DNA from: Fulvivirga sp. | GTDB lineage: Bacteria > Bacteroidota > Bacteroidia > Cytophagales > Cyclobacteriaceae | Length of the DNA: 38,212 nt | Assembly (NCBI GenBank): GCA_028280565.1 | Contig: JANQLQ010000254.1 | Coordinates: forward strand, 1 to 38,212 | Direction: 5' to 3' | Shown here: piece after piece, positions 1-10,300 of the stretch | How positions within the stretch are numbered: the stretch's first letter is position 1 | Layout of the letters: every line of letters begins with the position of its first letter | Program-made: the position numbers and the translations under genes | The notes under the pieces: model-generated | Databases searched by the model: none | Told to the model about the DNA's origin: nothing | What the model saw: only the letters and a program-made list of their open reading frames with translations

Positions 1-205
1 GTGCGTTTCGAGGGGAAAATGGGCTTGGTTCCTGGCGCCCTTTTCTTTTGTTTCGTTTTCTTTTGGGCGTGCAAAAGAAAATGAAAACTGGACTTAGAAC
101 CACGAAATCCCGCGTATACTGCTCATTGCAAGGTTGGCATTACCCGAAATATTTTCAAAACGTAGCCTAACTTGTCAAAACTAAACGCTTTCCTATCAAA
201 TTTAA
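1..205. repeat. Dispersed intergenic repeat, copy 1 (left of the cellulose island)
   Basis: This stretch matches 21312-21516 in the same orientation over its whole length, with roughly 85 percent identity by eye. The shared core includes GGGGAAAATGGGCTTGG and TTTTGGGCGTGCAAAAGAAAA. Similarity fades after about position 205. The left end may be cut by the window edge. It has no convincing coding content. The two copies bracket the HTCS, GH9, GH48 and cytochrome genes, but the degree of divergence and the absence of any transposase argue for an old dispersed repeat rather than the ends of a recent mobile element. Confidence 0.8.
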
Positions 206-933
206 TGGTCAAGTACATTTTAAGAACGAGACTGGAAAAAGTAGCTAACCGTCCAATTACACTTAATTTAACACTGTGCATGATCCGGGTTAAAGATGGC
301 GTTTGAACGTGTCAAAACCAAGGCTGGCCGTGTTAGTGTAGTGGCTATAAAGCGATCTCTCAATTGTGACACGCCACACGGATTCCGTCCTCGCTTTTCG
401 AAAAAGGGATCGCCTGCCTTCGGCGAGGCGTCTACGTGAAAGTAAGCTTCACGCCTAGCTAGAGCCAACCCACGAAGTTCGCGATAACGATAAATATATA
501 GTTTGGGTCATAATCCTAACGCAAACCTTCCTCAACCAAAAGTCTCCTCAATTTCTAACACTTTCATCCCTAAACTTACAATGCACAAAATCCAAGGCAC
601 AAAACATAAAGTGGGCATCATAAGCTTGCCGCTTAGTAGGAGTTACAAATCAATAATTCACGACCCAAGTGCTTCGTTTAATGACCTTTACATCTTTTAC
701 GCACTTACAATCCATCCGGAACAGGCCAAGAAATAACCTTGGGCTGTTCACCAAGCATACGTGCTAACAGCCCTCTCCCCTGCATAATCTTATGGGAATA
801 GTCATTCCACAGCAACAGAAAACATACATCGGGAAAAGCAGCAGCTAGCCTAACGGTTGTAGAAGGTTTGTCGATATTCTCTTAAGTTCACTCATGTGGA
901 GGTTGGCCTTTGTGTATCGTTTCTTAGAACGTG
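206..933. other. Gene-poor stretch upstream of the regulator gene
   Basis: No convincing gene is seen. Short open frames here (for example 268-468 minus and 503-736 plus) lack recognisable domains and look like chance. A small GC-rich hairpin, CGCCTGCC-TTC-GGCGAGGCG, lies at 411-430. The promoter of the hybrid regulator should be in the last 150 bases, but I could not pick a clear TTTG/TAnnTTTG pair. Confidence 0.6.
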
Positions 934-3900
934 ATGTATCATTGGGCTTCTTTTTCACAGTTTGGCACATCTTTTTTAGCAATACTTTTATCTTTCCCTT
1001 TAAACGGGCAAGGTCATAAAAATCTAAAGTTCCGAAACATTACCCGGGTGGACGGCCTTTCGAGCAGTAACGTTACCTGCATCGTGCAAGATCACAAAGG
1101 ATTTACCTGGATAGGCACCACCGAGGGCCTGAATCGTTATGATGGTTACCAAGTGCAAACTTTCGGGCACGACGCCACCGATAGCACCTCCCTGGCCGGG
1201 AATAATATCACGGCGCTATTCGTGGACCATGTAGGTGTGCTATGGATAGGCACGGAAAACGGTGGGTTGAGCAGGTACAATGAATACACCGAAAGCTTTC
1301 ATAACTACCGTTTCGATATTTATGATCCGCTGACCATAAATTTCAACTACATTTCCTCGATCACGGAAGACAAGAAGAAAGATCTCTGGATCGGTACCCT
1401 TATGGGCCTTAATAAATACAACCGGGATACGGATACATTTGAAAGGTACCTTTATCGTAGGGTGTTGAAAGTAGGCCAGCAGACGCTGGAAGCTATGGAT
1501 AGTTTGGGCTTCTCCCAAAAGGCCATTGAAGCAACCCGGAAACTGGTAGATACAAGCTATGTAGATGAGCTTTGGTTTAAGGATTACCTATCGGCTTGGT
1601 TAGAAAGAAAGCCCGGGCACATCTTCGAACAGGTCGTTCAACGAACCAAGCTGGGTAATTTTGGAGAGGCAATACGCGTAATGTACCCGGATGATCATGG
1701 CAATTTGTGGCTCGGTTTTGAACATTCCGGTGTGGGGTACTATCAACCGGGCTGTGGTTTGATCAAAAAAGTAAATGCTTCCAGTCATGGATTAAGTTCT
1801 AACGAGATCACCACCCTGTTTCCCGATGATAGTACCTTGTGGATAGGTACACGGTCCGGGGGGTTGTATAGGCTCGACCTGGCCAGTGAAAAGCTCGAAC
1901 AATACCCTATTCCATGGGCTAGTTCCTTTATTAAATGTATTTTGAAGGATCGCAGCGATAGGTTGTGGATAGGCAATGACGAAGGATTAGGACTTTATAA
2001 CCCCTGGGACAAGACCTTTAGCCGGTATTCCGTAGGCACTAACTCAAATTCCACCCTACCCTCGAATACCATTACCACGTTATACGAAGATGATCAAGGA
2101 GGTCTATGGATAGGCTCTTTCCAAGGAGGGGTAAGTTTCTACCTTGATCCCAAGCCCTTTCGCCATTACAAGAACTTTCCGGGCATTCCTTCCAGCTTAT
2201 CCGCAAATAGTGTCTCATCCATTTTGGTGGATAATAAAGAACATCTTTGGATCGGGTATTATACCTCGGGCGTGGATCATTGGGTGGATGGCGACAAAAG
2301 GCATTTTCCAGCCGCACCCGGTACACCCGGTGGATTGGGAGAAGGTACGGTATTCAGCATTCACCAAGACCGGGAGGGAACGATATGGCTCGGCACTTAC
2401 CGAGGTGGACTCCAAAAGTACCGGGCACAAGAAGATGTATTTATTTCGTACCGAAACGATCCCAACGATCCTTACTCCATTAGCGGTAATGATGTACGAT
2501 CCATTGATGAAGATAGTGAGGGTAACCTCTGGTTAGCCATACACGGTGGTGGGGTAAATAAGTTTAACAAGAAAACAGGCCGGTGTGAAAGATACAATAC
2601 CGTATACCCCGACCTGCAACATACCTTGGTCAGCGATTGGGTGAATTCGATCCTCGTGGACAGTCAAGAACGGGTTTGGGCGGCTACTGTTTCTGGTTTA
2701 AGTTTACTGCTCCCTGGCGCAAAAGATTTTGTTTCCTTTACGCGCGAAAAAAACGGCCTAAGTCATAACAACGTAAAAACCCTCTTCGAAGATGATCACA
2801 ACCGGTTGTGGATAGGTACTGATGACGGTCTCAACTTGTTTATCGACTCGTTACAAACTTTCCTGGTCTTCAGGAAGCAACATGGGCTGCCTAGCAATAC
2901 CATAAAGAGTATCGAGCAAGATGAAGACGGCTTGCTATGGATCAGTACCAACCATGGACTGTCGCGGTTTGATTACGAGGCCAAAGTATTTAAGAACTAT
3001 TCGGAAGAAGATGGGCTTCAATCGGATGAATATTTCACCGGGGCCAGCAATAGGGACAACCAAGGAAAATTGTATTTCGGGGGTAAAAATGGCCTGAATA
3101 TTTTCCGCCCTAGTTTAATGCAGACTAACACCTTTAAACCACCAATATACCTGTCCGGGCTTAAGCTCTTTAACCAAAAGGTTTCACCCGGAGATCCGCC
3201 CGGGATACTGCATACACCGCTGGTCCATGCGAAGGAATTGCATTTTAAACATGACCAGAACTTTTTTTCTTTATCATTTACAGCGCTCGATTACACCAAC
3301 CCCGGTAAAAGCCAATACAGTTATAAATTGGAAGGTTTTAATAACGACTGGAACCATACCGGCACACAGAAAGAAGCTACATTTACCAATGTGCCCCCCG
3401 GCCGTTATGTGTTCAAGGTAAAAGCCGCCAATAATGATGGCCTTTGGAGCGAAGATTTTAATGCCCTGGCCTTATATGTACACCCTCCCTTATGGCAAAC
3501 CGTTTGGGCGTATATCTTCTATGTTATATTGCTGCTGGCAGTGGTGCTAGGGGTAAGAAAGATGGTGCTGCACCGGATCTATTTAAAGCACAAGATCCAG
3601 CTGGACGAAATGAAAATAAAGTTCTTCGAAAACATCTCGCACGAGTTCCGGACCCCGTTAACCTTGATCGTAGAACCTTTAAATCAACTGATCTCTAGTG
3701 AAAAAGACGAAAACCAAAAGGATTTTACCCTATTACCGCTCATCCAGAGAAATGCCAAACGCCTGCTGCGCCTGGCCAATCAACTGATGGAGCTCTACAA
3801 GCTGGATGCCGGGTTTGCAAAACTTATGATATCTGAAGAGCCCTTAGAAACCCTCGTTAAAAATGTGTTTTATAGCTTTACCCATGGAGCCAAGCAAAAA

Positions 3901-5226
3901 CAACTACACTATCGTTTATACTCCACCTTACCCTTAGACCAGGCCGGGCACGTCGATAGGGACAAGTTTGAAAATATCTTATACAACCTTATCTCCAATG
4001 CCATTAAATTCACGCCTGAACGCGGTGCGGTGATGGTATTTGCGAGTATTTCATCGCCAAATAAAGACTATAGTCTAAAGAAAAAAATAAAGACCCCGAA
4101 CAGCAAGGAGGCCAAATATTTAAAAATCAGTGTAGTGGACAGCGGTTTCGGCATCTCCCGGGATATCCAAAACAAAATATTCAAAAGGTTTTACCAGGCA
4201 AGTCACCACGAGGGACTCGAGCCGGGCACAGGCATAGGCCTTTCATTGGTTTCCCAGCTTACCGAGATCCACAAAGGGGTCATCCAGGTAGAAAGTGAAT
4301 TAGATAATGGAAGCCGGTTTACATTTTGGATCCCGGTAGAAAAACAGGCCTACCACGAAGATGAATTGGCCACAGGCCTTGCCAACCAGCAATACGTAGC
4401 ACACCCGGAAGATTATGAAGAAAATTTTACAGATCCTTTGGAGCCAAGCCCGAAGGAAACCAGTAAGCCCATCTTGCTGATCATTGACGACAACGAAGAT
4501 ATCCGTGAATACCTGCGACACAACCTCGCAAGTAATTTCAATATACAAGAAGCATCTAACGGACCGGGAGGAATATCCCTCGCGGAAAACTCCATACCCG
4601 ATATTGTACTTACCGACATTATGATGCCGGGGATGAATGGAATACAAGTTTGCAAGACCTTAAAAAATGACCAACGCACCTCGCACATCCCCGTCATTCT
4701 ACTTACCGCTAAAACTGATGAAGTAAGTCACCTTGAAGGCCTTGGCATGGGCGCTGATGATTACATCACCAAACCGTTTAACATAGATATCCTAAAAGCC
4801 AAGCTAAAAAACATCATCAAACACCAGCAAGTATTAAGGAGAAAAAACATGGAGATCCTTCCCCAGTCGAAGAACTTTACGGGAAGCCGCCCAGACCAGC
4901 TGTTTTTGAACAACGTTTTCGAAATCATTGAAAAAAATCTGTCAAACCCAAGCTTTGGACCCGACGTATTGGCCAAAGAAGTAGGGATGAGCAGGTCCGT
5001 ACTCTACCGGAAAGTGACCGGCCTCACCGGCAGGTCTGTAAGCATCCTGGTCAGGACCTACCGGCTCAACCGCGCCGCGCAAATGCTTAGCGATGAGCAC
5101 CTGCCCATTAAAGAGTTAGCTTTTAAAGTAGGCTTCAATGACCCGGCCTACTTCACAACCTGCTTCAAAAAGCTATTTAACGTCTCCCCAAAAGACTACA
5201 GCATCCAAATGAAGGAGGGAATTTAA
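934..5226 (+). CDS. Hybrid two-component system regulator (HTCS): sensor kinase, receiver and AraC output in one protein
   Basis: One-protein polysaccharide-sensing regulator of the Bacteroidota type, 1,430 residues from ATG 934 (an adjacent GTG at 931 is also possible). After a signal peptide ending near NGQG come about 14 Reg_prop blades (LWIGT..GL.RY, residues about 50-730), which would form two periplasmic seven-bladed propellers. A Y_Y_Y domain (about 785-850) and one membrane span (about 852-876) follow. The cytoplasmic part has HisKA with phospho-acceptor His903 (HEFRTPL), HATPase with an N box and GTGIGLSL, a receiver with Asp1228 (VLTDIMMPG), and an AraC-type HTH at the C terminus. 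All catalytic residues are present. About 75 helix-like residues are inserted between blades 3 and 4 (about 173-249), which is unusual. HTCS proteins normally bind an oligosaccharide and switch on an adjacent utilisation locus; here the neighbours are the cellulase genes, so a cello-oligosaccharide signal is an inference. No SusC/SusD pair is present. Confidence 0.95.
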   Translation: MYHWASFSQFGTSFLAILLSFPLNGQGHKNLKFRNITRVDGLSSSNVTCIVQDHKGFTWIGTTEGLNRYDGYQVQTFGHDATDSTSLAGNNITALFVDHVGVLWIGTENGGLSRYNEYTESFHNYRFDIYDPLTINFNYISSITEDKKKDLWIGTLMGLNKYNRDTDTFERYLYRRVLKVGQQTLEAMDSLGFSQKAIEATRKLVDTSYVDELWFKDYLSAWLERKPGHIFEQVVQRTKLGNFGEAIRVMYPDDHGNLWLGFEHSGVGYYQPGCGLIKKVNASSHGLSSNEITTLFPDDSTLWIGTRSGGLYRLDLASEKLEQYPIPWASSFIKCILKDRSDRLWIGNDEGLGLYNPWDKTFSRYSVGTNSNSTLPSNTITTLYEDDQGGLWIGSFQGGVSFYLDPKPFRHYKNFPGIPSSLSANSVSSILVDNKEHLWIGYYTSGVDHWVDGDKRHFPAAPGTPGGLGEGTVFSIHQDREGTIWLGTYRGGLQKYRAQEDVFISYRNDPNDPYSISGNDVRSIDEDSEGNLWLAIHGGGVNKFNKKTGRCERYNTVYPDLQHTLVSDWVNSILVDSQERVWAATVSGLSLLLPGAKDFVSFTREKNGLSHNNVKTLFEDDHNRLWIGTDDGLNLFIDSLQTFLVFRKQHGLPSNTIKSIEQDEDGLLWISTNHGLSRFDYEAKVFKNYSEEDGLQSDEYFTGASNRDNQGKLYFGGKNGLNIFRPSLMQTNTFKPPIYLSGLKLFNQKVSPGDPPGILHTPLVHAKELHFKHDQNFFSLSFTALDYTNPGKSQYSYKLEGFNNDWNHTGTQKEATFTNVPPGRYVFKVKAANNDGLWSEDFNALALYVHPPLWQTVWAYIFYVILLLAVVLGVRKMVLHRIYLKHKIQLDEMKIKFFENISHEFRTPLTLIVEPLNQLISSEKDENQKDFTLLPLIQRNAKRLLRLANQLMELYKLDAGFAKLMISEEPLETLVKNVFYSFTHGAKQKQLHYRLYSTLPLDQAGHVDRDKFENILYNLISNAIKFTPERGAVMVFASISSPNKDYSLKKKIKTPNSKEAKYLKISVVDSGFGISRDIQNKIFKRFYQASHHEGLEPGTGIGLSLVSQLTEIHKGVIQVESELDNGSRFTFWIPVEKQAYHEDELATGLANQQYVAHPEDYEENFTDPLEPSPKETSKPILLIIDDNEDIREYLRHNLASNFNIQEASNGPGGISLAENSIPDIVLTDIMMPGMNGIQVCKTLKNDQRTSHIPVILLTAKTDEVSHLEGLGMGADDYITKPFNIDILKAKLKNIIKHQQVLRRKNMEILPQSKNFTGSRPDQLFLNNVFEIIEKNLSNPSFGPDVLAKEVGMSRSVLYRKVTGLTGRSVSILVRTYRLNRAAQMLSDEHLPIKELAFKVGFNDPAYFTTCFKKLFNVSPKDYSIQMKEGI

Positions 5227-5352
5227 GGGGAATTATTAATTCCTGGCTGCAAAAGGAGAAACCTCTTTAATCACTAAGAATTTACAAAAAATATAACTTT
5301 ACTCACCCATGATTTACACAAGAAAAGATTTATAGCTAAAAACGTTGTACAG

Positions 5353-5604
5353 GATCACTGATACCCGGTACAGAATCATTATGCACCACCTAGGAATCAT
5401 ATTGTACCACTAAAAAATCATTCTGTACCGTTTAAGAATCGCATTGTAACACATAAAAATCATTCTGCACCGCTTAGGAATCGCATTGTACCACTAAAAA
5501 ATCATTTTGTACCACCCAAGAATCGCTCTGCACCGGATAAAAATCATTTTGCACGCCCCAGCAATCACACTGCACCTAAAGAAAATCACTGCGTTGATCT
5601 TGAA
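5353..5604. repeat. 21-bp degenerate tandem array, about 12 units with 42-bp super-period
   Basis: Ten consecutive units of exactly 21 bp run from 5374 to 5583, each starting AATCAt/AATCgc and carrying TGtACCac-like bases at the same offset. One weaker unit flanks each side. Units beginning AATCATT and AATCGC largely alternate, giving a 42-bp higher-order period. There are no unique spacers, so it is not a CRISPR array. One frame stays open through all units (N-H/R-x-V/A-P-x-K/R heptads) from the TGA at 5359 onward, but it has no ATG. It lies between the HTCS gene and the DUF3667 gene. 21 bp equals two helical turns, so the conserved bases would fall on one face of the DNA. Confidence 0.9.
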
Positions 5605-6123
5605 TACCCCAAGGATGTGATCAGTTCCGCGGAAAGGTATAATCCTAGAACTGGATATAAAAGTACCGTCATTCCTTATTTTCTAATATCGTCATTCCTT
5701 GCGGCACGTGCGTTGGGATCATGCGTGACAAGGAATCTGCGAAGTCGTGAAACGAAAACCCAGTATACTCAAAAAGAAGGTTCACGTTCAACGACACAGC
5801 AGATTCCTGCTCTCGCGTATGCCTCACCCTGCAAGGCCGGCAGGAATGACGATAAAGAGGTTTTTTCGTTTTTGATGAGGGATAGAAGGATAATACCTCA
5901 CCCCTGGTATTAGGTTAGCCCGATTGTTCATATTTAAAGATTAGCTGCAAATCCTATGATCAGCAATAAAGCCACAAGAAGCACCTTGATTGGAACAAGC
6001 CCAGTAACCATAGGAATTTCAATTCATTAGATCATTTAGTTGAAAGCTTGACTTCATCTCTTATCGGCATTATCTTAATTGTTATTTCTTTACCCTTAAA
6101 TAAGAAACAAGGATAGAACTTAG
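5605..6123. other. Gene-free stretch between the tandem array and the DUF3667 gene
   Basis: Apart from the inverted repeat annotated separately, I see no gene. An open frame from GTG 5617 to 5913 overlies the inverted repeat and looks like chance. The AT-rich segment from about 6030 to 6123 is the likely promoter region of the next gene, without a clear consensus box. Confidence 0.55.
5688..5853. repeat. Large inverted-repeat element with GTCATTCC ends
   Basis: The outer arms ATCGTCATTCC (5688-5698) and GGAATGACGAT (5843-5853) are perfect reverse complements over 11 bp. An inner pair, AGGAATCTGC (5731-5740) with GCAGATTCCT (5799-5808), is also perfect. The structure is that of a palindromic intergenic repeat of about 166 bp that could fold as nested hairpins. 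It contains no transposase. A half-copy of the end motif (GTCATTCCTTA) lies just left at about 5668-5678. Confidence 0.75.
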
Positions 6124-6840
6124 ATGAATTGCCCTAATTGCGATCAAAAGATACGTGGAAAATATTGCCCAAATTGCGGGCAACCTACCGAACTCCCACG
6201 AATAGACATGAAGTACATAATACAAGAAATCGGGAGTGTATTAAGCTTTAAGAAAGGAATCCTTTTCACAATAAAAGAATTACTAATAAGGCCTGGGCAA
6301 AACGTTAAAACCTTTATTCACGAAGACAGGAACAGGCTGGTAAAACCCATAATTTTTGTCATATTCTGTTCTTTTATTTACACAATTCTCCAACAACTGC
6401 TGCATTTCGAAGATGCCTACGTTCGATATAACGAAGATTCGATAGACTCAGTGACCGCAGCCATATTTCAGTGGATTCAAGCGAATTATGGATATGCTAA
6501 TATTTTGATGGCCATTTTTTTCGCTTTTTGGATCAAGCTTCTTTTCCGCAAATACGGCTACAACTTCTTTGAAATCCTCATTTTGCTGTGCTTTATATTC
6601 GGGATCGGAATGTTGATCTATTCATTTTTTGGAGTTATTGAAGCGTTGACCCAACTAGGATTATTCCAGGTGGGTGGCTTAATTGGATTTGTTTATACAT
6701 CATGGGCCATTGCCCAATTTTTTGATGTGAGAAAAAAAATGAACTATGTAAAAGGGTTGCTGGCGTATATCTTAGGATTGCTTTCCTTTTCGATTGCAGC
6801 AACTGCAGTAGGAGTCTTAGCGGACTTGATCATTAAATAG
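6124..6840 (+). CDS. DUF3667 family membrane protein with N-terminal zinc ribbon
   Basis: 238 residues. The N terminus carries two CxxC pairs (MNCPNCDQK and YCPNCGQ), which should bind one zinc. It is followed by the family-typical segment with KELLIRPGQ (about residues 50-60) and about four hydrophobic membrane segments (about 76-93, 120-138, 143-170, 178-195 and a last one near the C terminus). This pattern is typical of DUF3667, a family of unknown function common in Bacteroidota. It stands alone between two repeat-rich gaps, so the context says little; a link to the flanking cellulose genes is not supported by operon structure. Confidence 0.8.
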   Translation: MNCPNCDQKIRGKYCPNCGQPTELPRIDMKYIIQEIGSVLSFKKGILFTIKELLIRPGQNVKTFIHEDRNRLVKPIIFVIFCSFIYTILQQLLHFEDAYVRYNEDSIDSVTAAIFQWIQANYGYANILMAIFFAFWIKLLFRKYGYNFFEILILLCFIFGIGMLIYSFFGVIEALTQLGLFQVGGLIGFVYTSWAIAQFFDVRKKMNYVKGLLAYILGLLSFSIAATAVGVLADLIIK

Positions 6841-7377
6841 TGAAAACCAATCGAGCAAACAGTCCTACACCCATTTGGCGCAGGTTCTCTGAACCTGGTG
6901 CCACACAATCGGCAGGTTCTCCGAACCTGCGAAAATGAACATCCATTTCCTCCTTTAAGACTTGCAGATAGGCATCCATAAATAAATTCCATCGCAGGTT
7001 GCAGCTCAGCAGGTTCAGAGAACCTGCATATACATAGGCACGGGTTTGGAAAACCCGCGCCAGTGGGTGACGCCAGTGGGGGAAGACCTGCATCAGCAGC
7101 GCAGCCTGGTAATATTTGGGGAACAAATATCTACCCTACACCCACTACCAACCCTCAAAAACTAACCTAAACACACATTAGGACAATATTCATAGTGATT
7201 GAGATTTTAACACAAGCCACTCCATAGGCAAAAAACTAACTTGACAACACATTTACAACGCGGGGATCTCCTTGAGTCCATCCTTACAAAATTAAGCGTA
7301 AGGTGCACCGTATTTGTCAAGGATGGAAAATCAACGAATGCCTCGATTGTAAAGATCATCAACAAAACAAACACGTT
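6841..7377. other. Repeat-rich gap upstream of the GH9 gene
   Basis: This gap holds the GCAGGTTC hairpin cluster (annotated separately) and then about 250 bases (7120-7377) that must contain the promoter and 5' leader of the GH9 gene. I see no clear TAnnTTTG box; GTATTTG at about 7310-7316 is a weak partial match. No gene is seen on either strand. Confidence 0.55.
6881..7057. repeat. Cluster of GCAGGTTC-type palindromes
   Basis: Several short perfect or near-perfect hairpins are packed together: CAGGTTCTCTGAACCTG (6881-6897), GCAGGTTCTCCGAACCTGC (6912-6930), GCAGGTTCAGAGAACCTGC (7009-7027) and CGGGTTTGGAAAACCCG (7041-7057). They share the arm GCAGGTTC with a 3-base loop and resemble REP-type palindromes dispersed in intergenic DNA. 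They lie between the DUF3667 stop and the GH9 start. Confidence 0.85.
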
Positions 7378-10300
7378 ATGCAGAACATCAAAAGATCATT
7401 AGTTTCGTTGTTTTTGTGCTTTAGTTGTGCATTGTGTTATTCACAATCCTATAACTATGCAGAGGTTTTACAAAAGTCTATTTGGTTTTATGAAGTACAG
7501 CAGTCTGGCCCGTTAACCCCATGGAACAGGGTAAGCTGGCGGGGCGATGCTTTTGTTAATGACGGGGCCGATATCGGCATTGATCTTAACGGCGGTTGGT
7601 TTGATGCCGGGGATCATGTAAAATTCGGTTTTCCTATGGCCTTTACCACCACGGCGCTGGCGTGGGGTGCTATCGAATACCGTGAGGCGTACGAACAGTC
7701 CGGGCAATTGGACGAGTTTTCCAATAACCTGAGATTTGTCACGGATTATTTCCTTAAAGCCTTTATCAACGATACCCCCGGGCAGTATGAATTTGTCGGG
7801 CAGATCGGCGACGGAGGGAACGACCACGCGTTCTGGGGGCCTGCGGAGGTAGCAAACCTGGCAGTAACACGGCCCACGGCTATCATCTCTACAAGCTGCC
7901 CCGGGTCGGATATTGTGGGGGAAACCGCTGCAGCGCTTGCCGCTTCTTCCATATTCTTTCGTGAAAGCGGGGATATCGCCTATGCAGATCTCTTGGTAGA
8001 AAAAGCGATAAAACTCTACGATTTTGCGGATAACTACCGGGGGAAATACAGTGATTGTATTACCGGGGTAGCCAGCTTTTACAATTCCTGGAGCGGCTTC
8101 CAAGATGAAATCGTGTGGGGAGCCATATGGTTATACAAAGCCACTGGCGATCCTGCCTACCTTCAAAAAGCAGAAAGTGAATATGATAACCTGGCGACGG
8201 AGCCGCAAAGCCCGGAAAGATCGTATCGATGGACCCTCGCATGGGATGACAAATCGTACGGGTGCTACGTTTTAATGGCCCAAGCCACGGGCAAGGCAAA
8301 ATACACCACTGATGCGGAAAGGTGGCTAGATTACTGGACGGTAGGTTTTAACAACCAAAGTGTCTCCTACAGTCCCGGCGGGCAAGCCCATCTAGACCAG
8401 TGGGGCTCCCTCCGCTATGCAGCCAATACCTCGTTCGCAGCATTCGTATATAGCGACTGGCTCGCACAAACTGGTGGCAGCCAAACGCTCATCGACCGGT
8501 ACCATGATTTCGCAGTACGCCAGATCAATTATGCCTTGGGAGATAACCCCAGGAATAGTAGCTACGTGGTAGGCTTTGGCAATAATCCCCCATTGAGCCC
8601 TCACCATAGGACCGCTCACGGGGGATGGCAGAACAATGTCACCGGTCTGCCGGAAATCAACCGGCATACACTCTTTGGTGCCTTAGTTGGAGGTCCACTT
8701 TCCGCTAACGACCAATACGTGGACGAACGCGGTGATTTCATCATGAACGAAGTAGCCTGTGACTACAATGCCGCTTTCCAAAGTTCGGTGGCAAGGATGT
8801 ACCTCGAATTTGGGGGCACCCCGTTAAGTAACTTCCCTGTACCCGAGGTGCCGGAAGAAGGTGAAGAGTATTTTAACCTGGTGAAGGTAAATGCCGAAGG
8901 ATCTACATTCACCGAGGTTTCCGTAAGAGCGACAAACCATTCCGCATTCCCGGCTATGGTCACTGACAATATCTCTTACCGGTACTTTGTAGACCTTTCT
9001 GAAGGTTTTGCAGCAGGCTACACCTTAGCGGACTACCGCGTAACCTCGAATTCGGGGGGCACTGCTTCCCCGCTCATCCCGCTGGATGAAGAGAATAACC
9101 TCTATTATGTAGAAGTACGGTTCAACGACGCGGTGATCTACCCGGGCGGTGACAACCGGAATTTTGTGGAATCACAGATGCGTATCGCCCTACCTAACAC
9201 AGCGCCGGCTTCGGCATGGGATCCTACGAATGATTTTTCATACCTCGAACTGATGGGGAACACACTAGTAAAAGCCCGGAATATCCCGTTCTTCAATAAC
9301 GACATCCTGCTGTTTGGCAATGAGCCGGCCGGCGGTGATGTGCCTCGCGCGGTAATTACGGCCAGTGTTACCTCGGGCGAATTTCCACTGGCAGTAGATT
9401 TTGACGGCAGCAACTCGGTAGATCCTAATGGAGACGTCCTGGCTTTCGCCTGGGACTTTGGAGATGGTAATACCGCCACCGGTGCCACCGTCTCCCATAC
9501 CTACACTACAGCGGGTGTTTACACGGCCACACTTACGGTAGACGACGGCAACGGCAACTCGAGCACCGAAAGTGTAATCATTACCGTGCTAGAGCCTAAT
9601 ATAGCACCAGAAGCATCCTTTACCGCCTCTCCGACATCGGGAGACGTTCCACTGACGGTAAGCTTTGACGCCTCTGCCTCAAGCGACGCAAACAATGATC
9701 CATTAACCTTTGCCTGGGATTTTGGCGACGGAACTTCTGCCAGCGGGGTAGCCCCTTCGCATACGTTTAGCTTGGCAGGTACCTTTTTAGTAACCCTAAC
9801 CGTTAACGACGGCAGGGGAGGCACAGGTATTGATACGCTAAGCATTACGGTAAACGCCGTTCCAAACGATCCTCCCATCGCCGTAGTGTCAGTATCCGAT
9901 ACCCTGGGAGAAACGCCTTTCGTAGTGAGCTTCGACGGATCAGCCTCTACCGACCCGGATAACGATATACTTACCTACACATGGGATTTTGGCGATGGTG
10001 CTACCAGCACAGGAGTGACTACCACTCATACCTACACCGTAGCCGGGAGCTATGAAGCTGTATTGACCGTAATGGACGGAAAGGGTGGAATTGACAGCGC
10101 TTCCGTAGCCATCACGGTAGAACAGGGGGATTGCAGCCTGCTCACCGTATTTGGTGTGCCCACGGCCGGCGGGTTGCCTACGATCGAAAATACATCTTTC
10201 GATTACGTACATGTATTGGGCGTTAATGGACCGGACCTGTCTAACATCGCTAATTTTGTGATCAACTGGGCAAACGAACCCTGGGGGTCAGGGCTCTGGC

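Noticed and set aside
268-468. Minus-strand 66-residue frame near the left edge
   Set aside because: No domain, overlaps a GC-rich hairpin, in repeat-rich DNA.
2144-2536. 130-residue frame inside the HTCS gene
   Set aside because: Lies wholly within a strongly supported gene in another frame and has no domain; a shadow.
4300-4697. Minus-strand frames opposite the receiver domain
   Set aside because: Antisense shadows of a conserved coding region.
5374-5583. CRISPR array
   Set aside because: Units are contiguous 21-mers without spacers and differ from one another; no cas genes are nearby.
5362-5913. A protein gene running through the 21-bp array into the 98-residue frame at 5617
   Set aside because: No ATG or plausible start upstream, the second half overlies an inverted repeat, and the composition does not look coding. 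The open frame follows from a 21-bp period that lacks stops in one phase.
7303-7377. GTG 7303 as start of the GH9 gene
   Set aside because: It adds 25 residues that carry no signal features. ATG 7378 gives a normal signal peptide.
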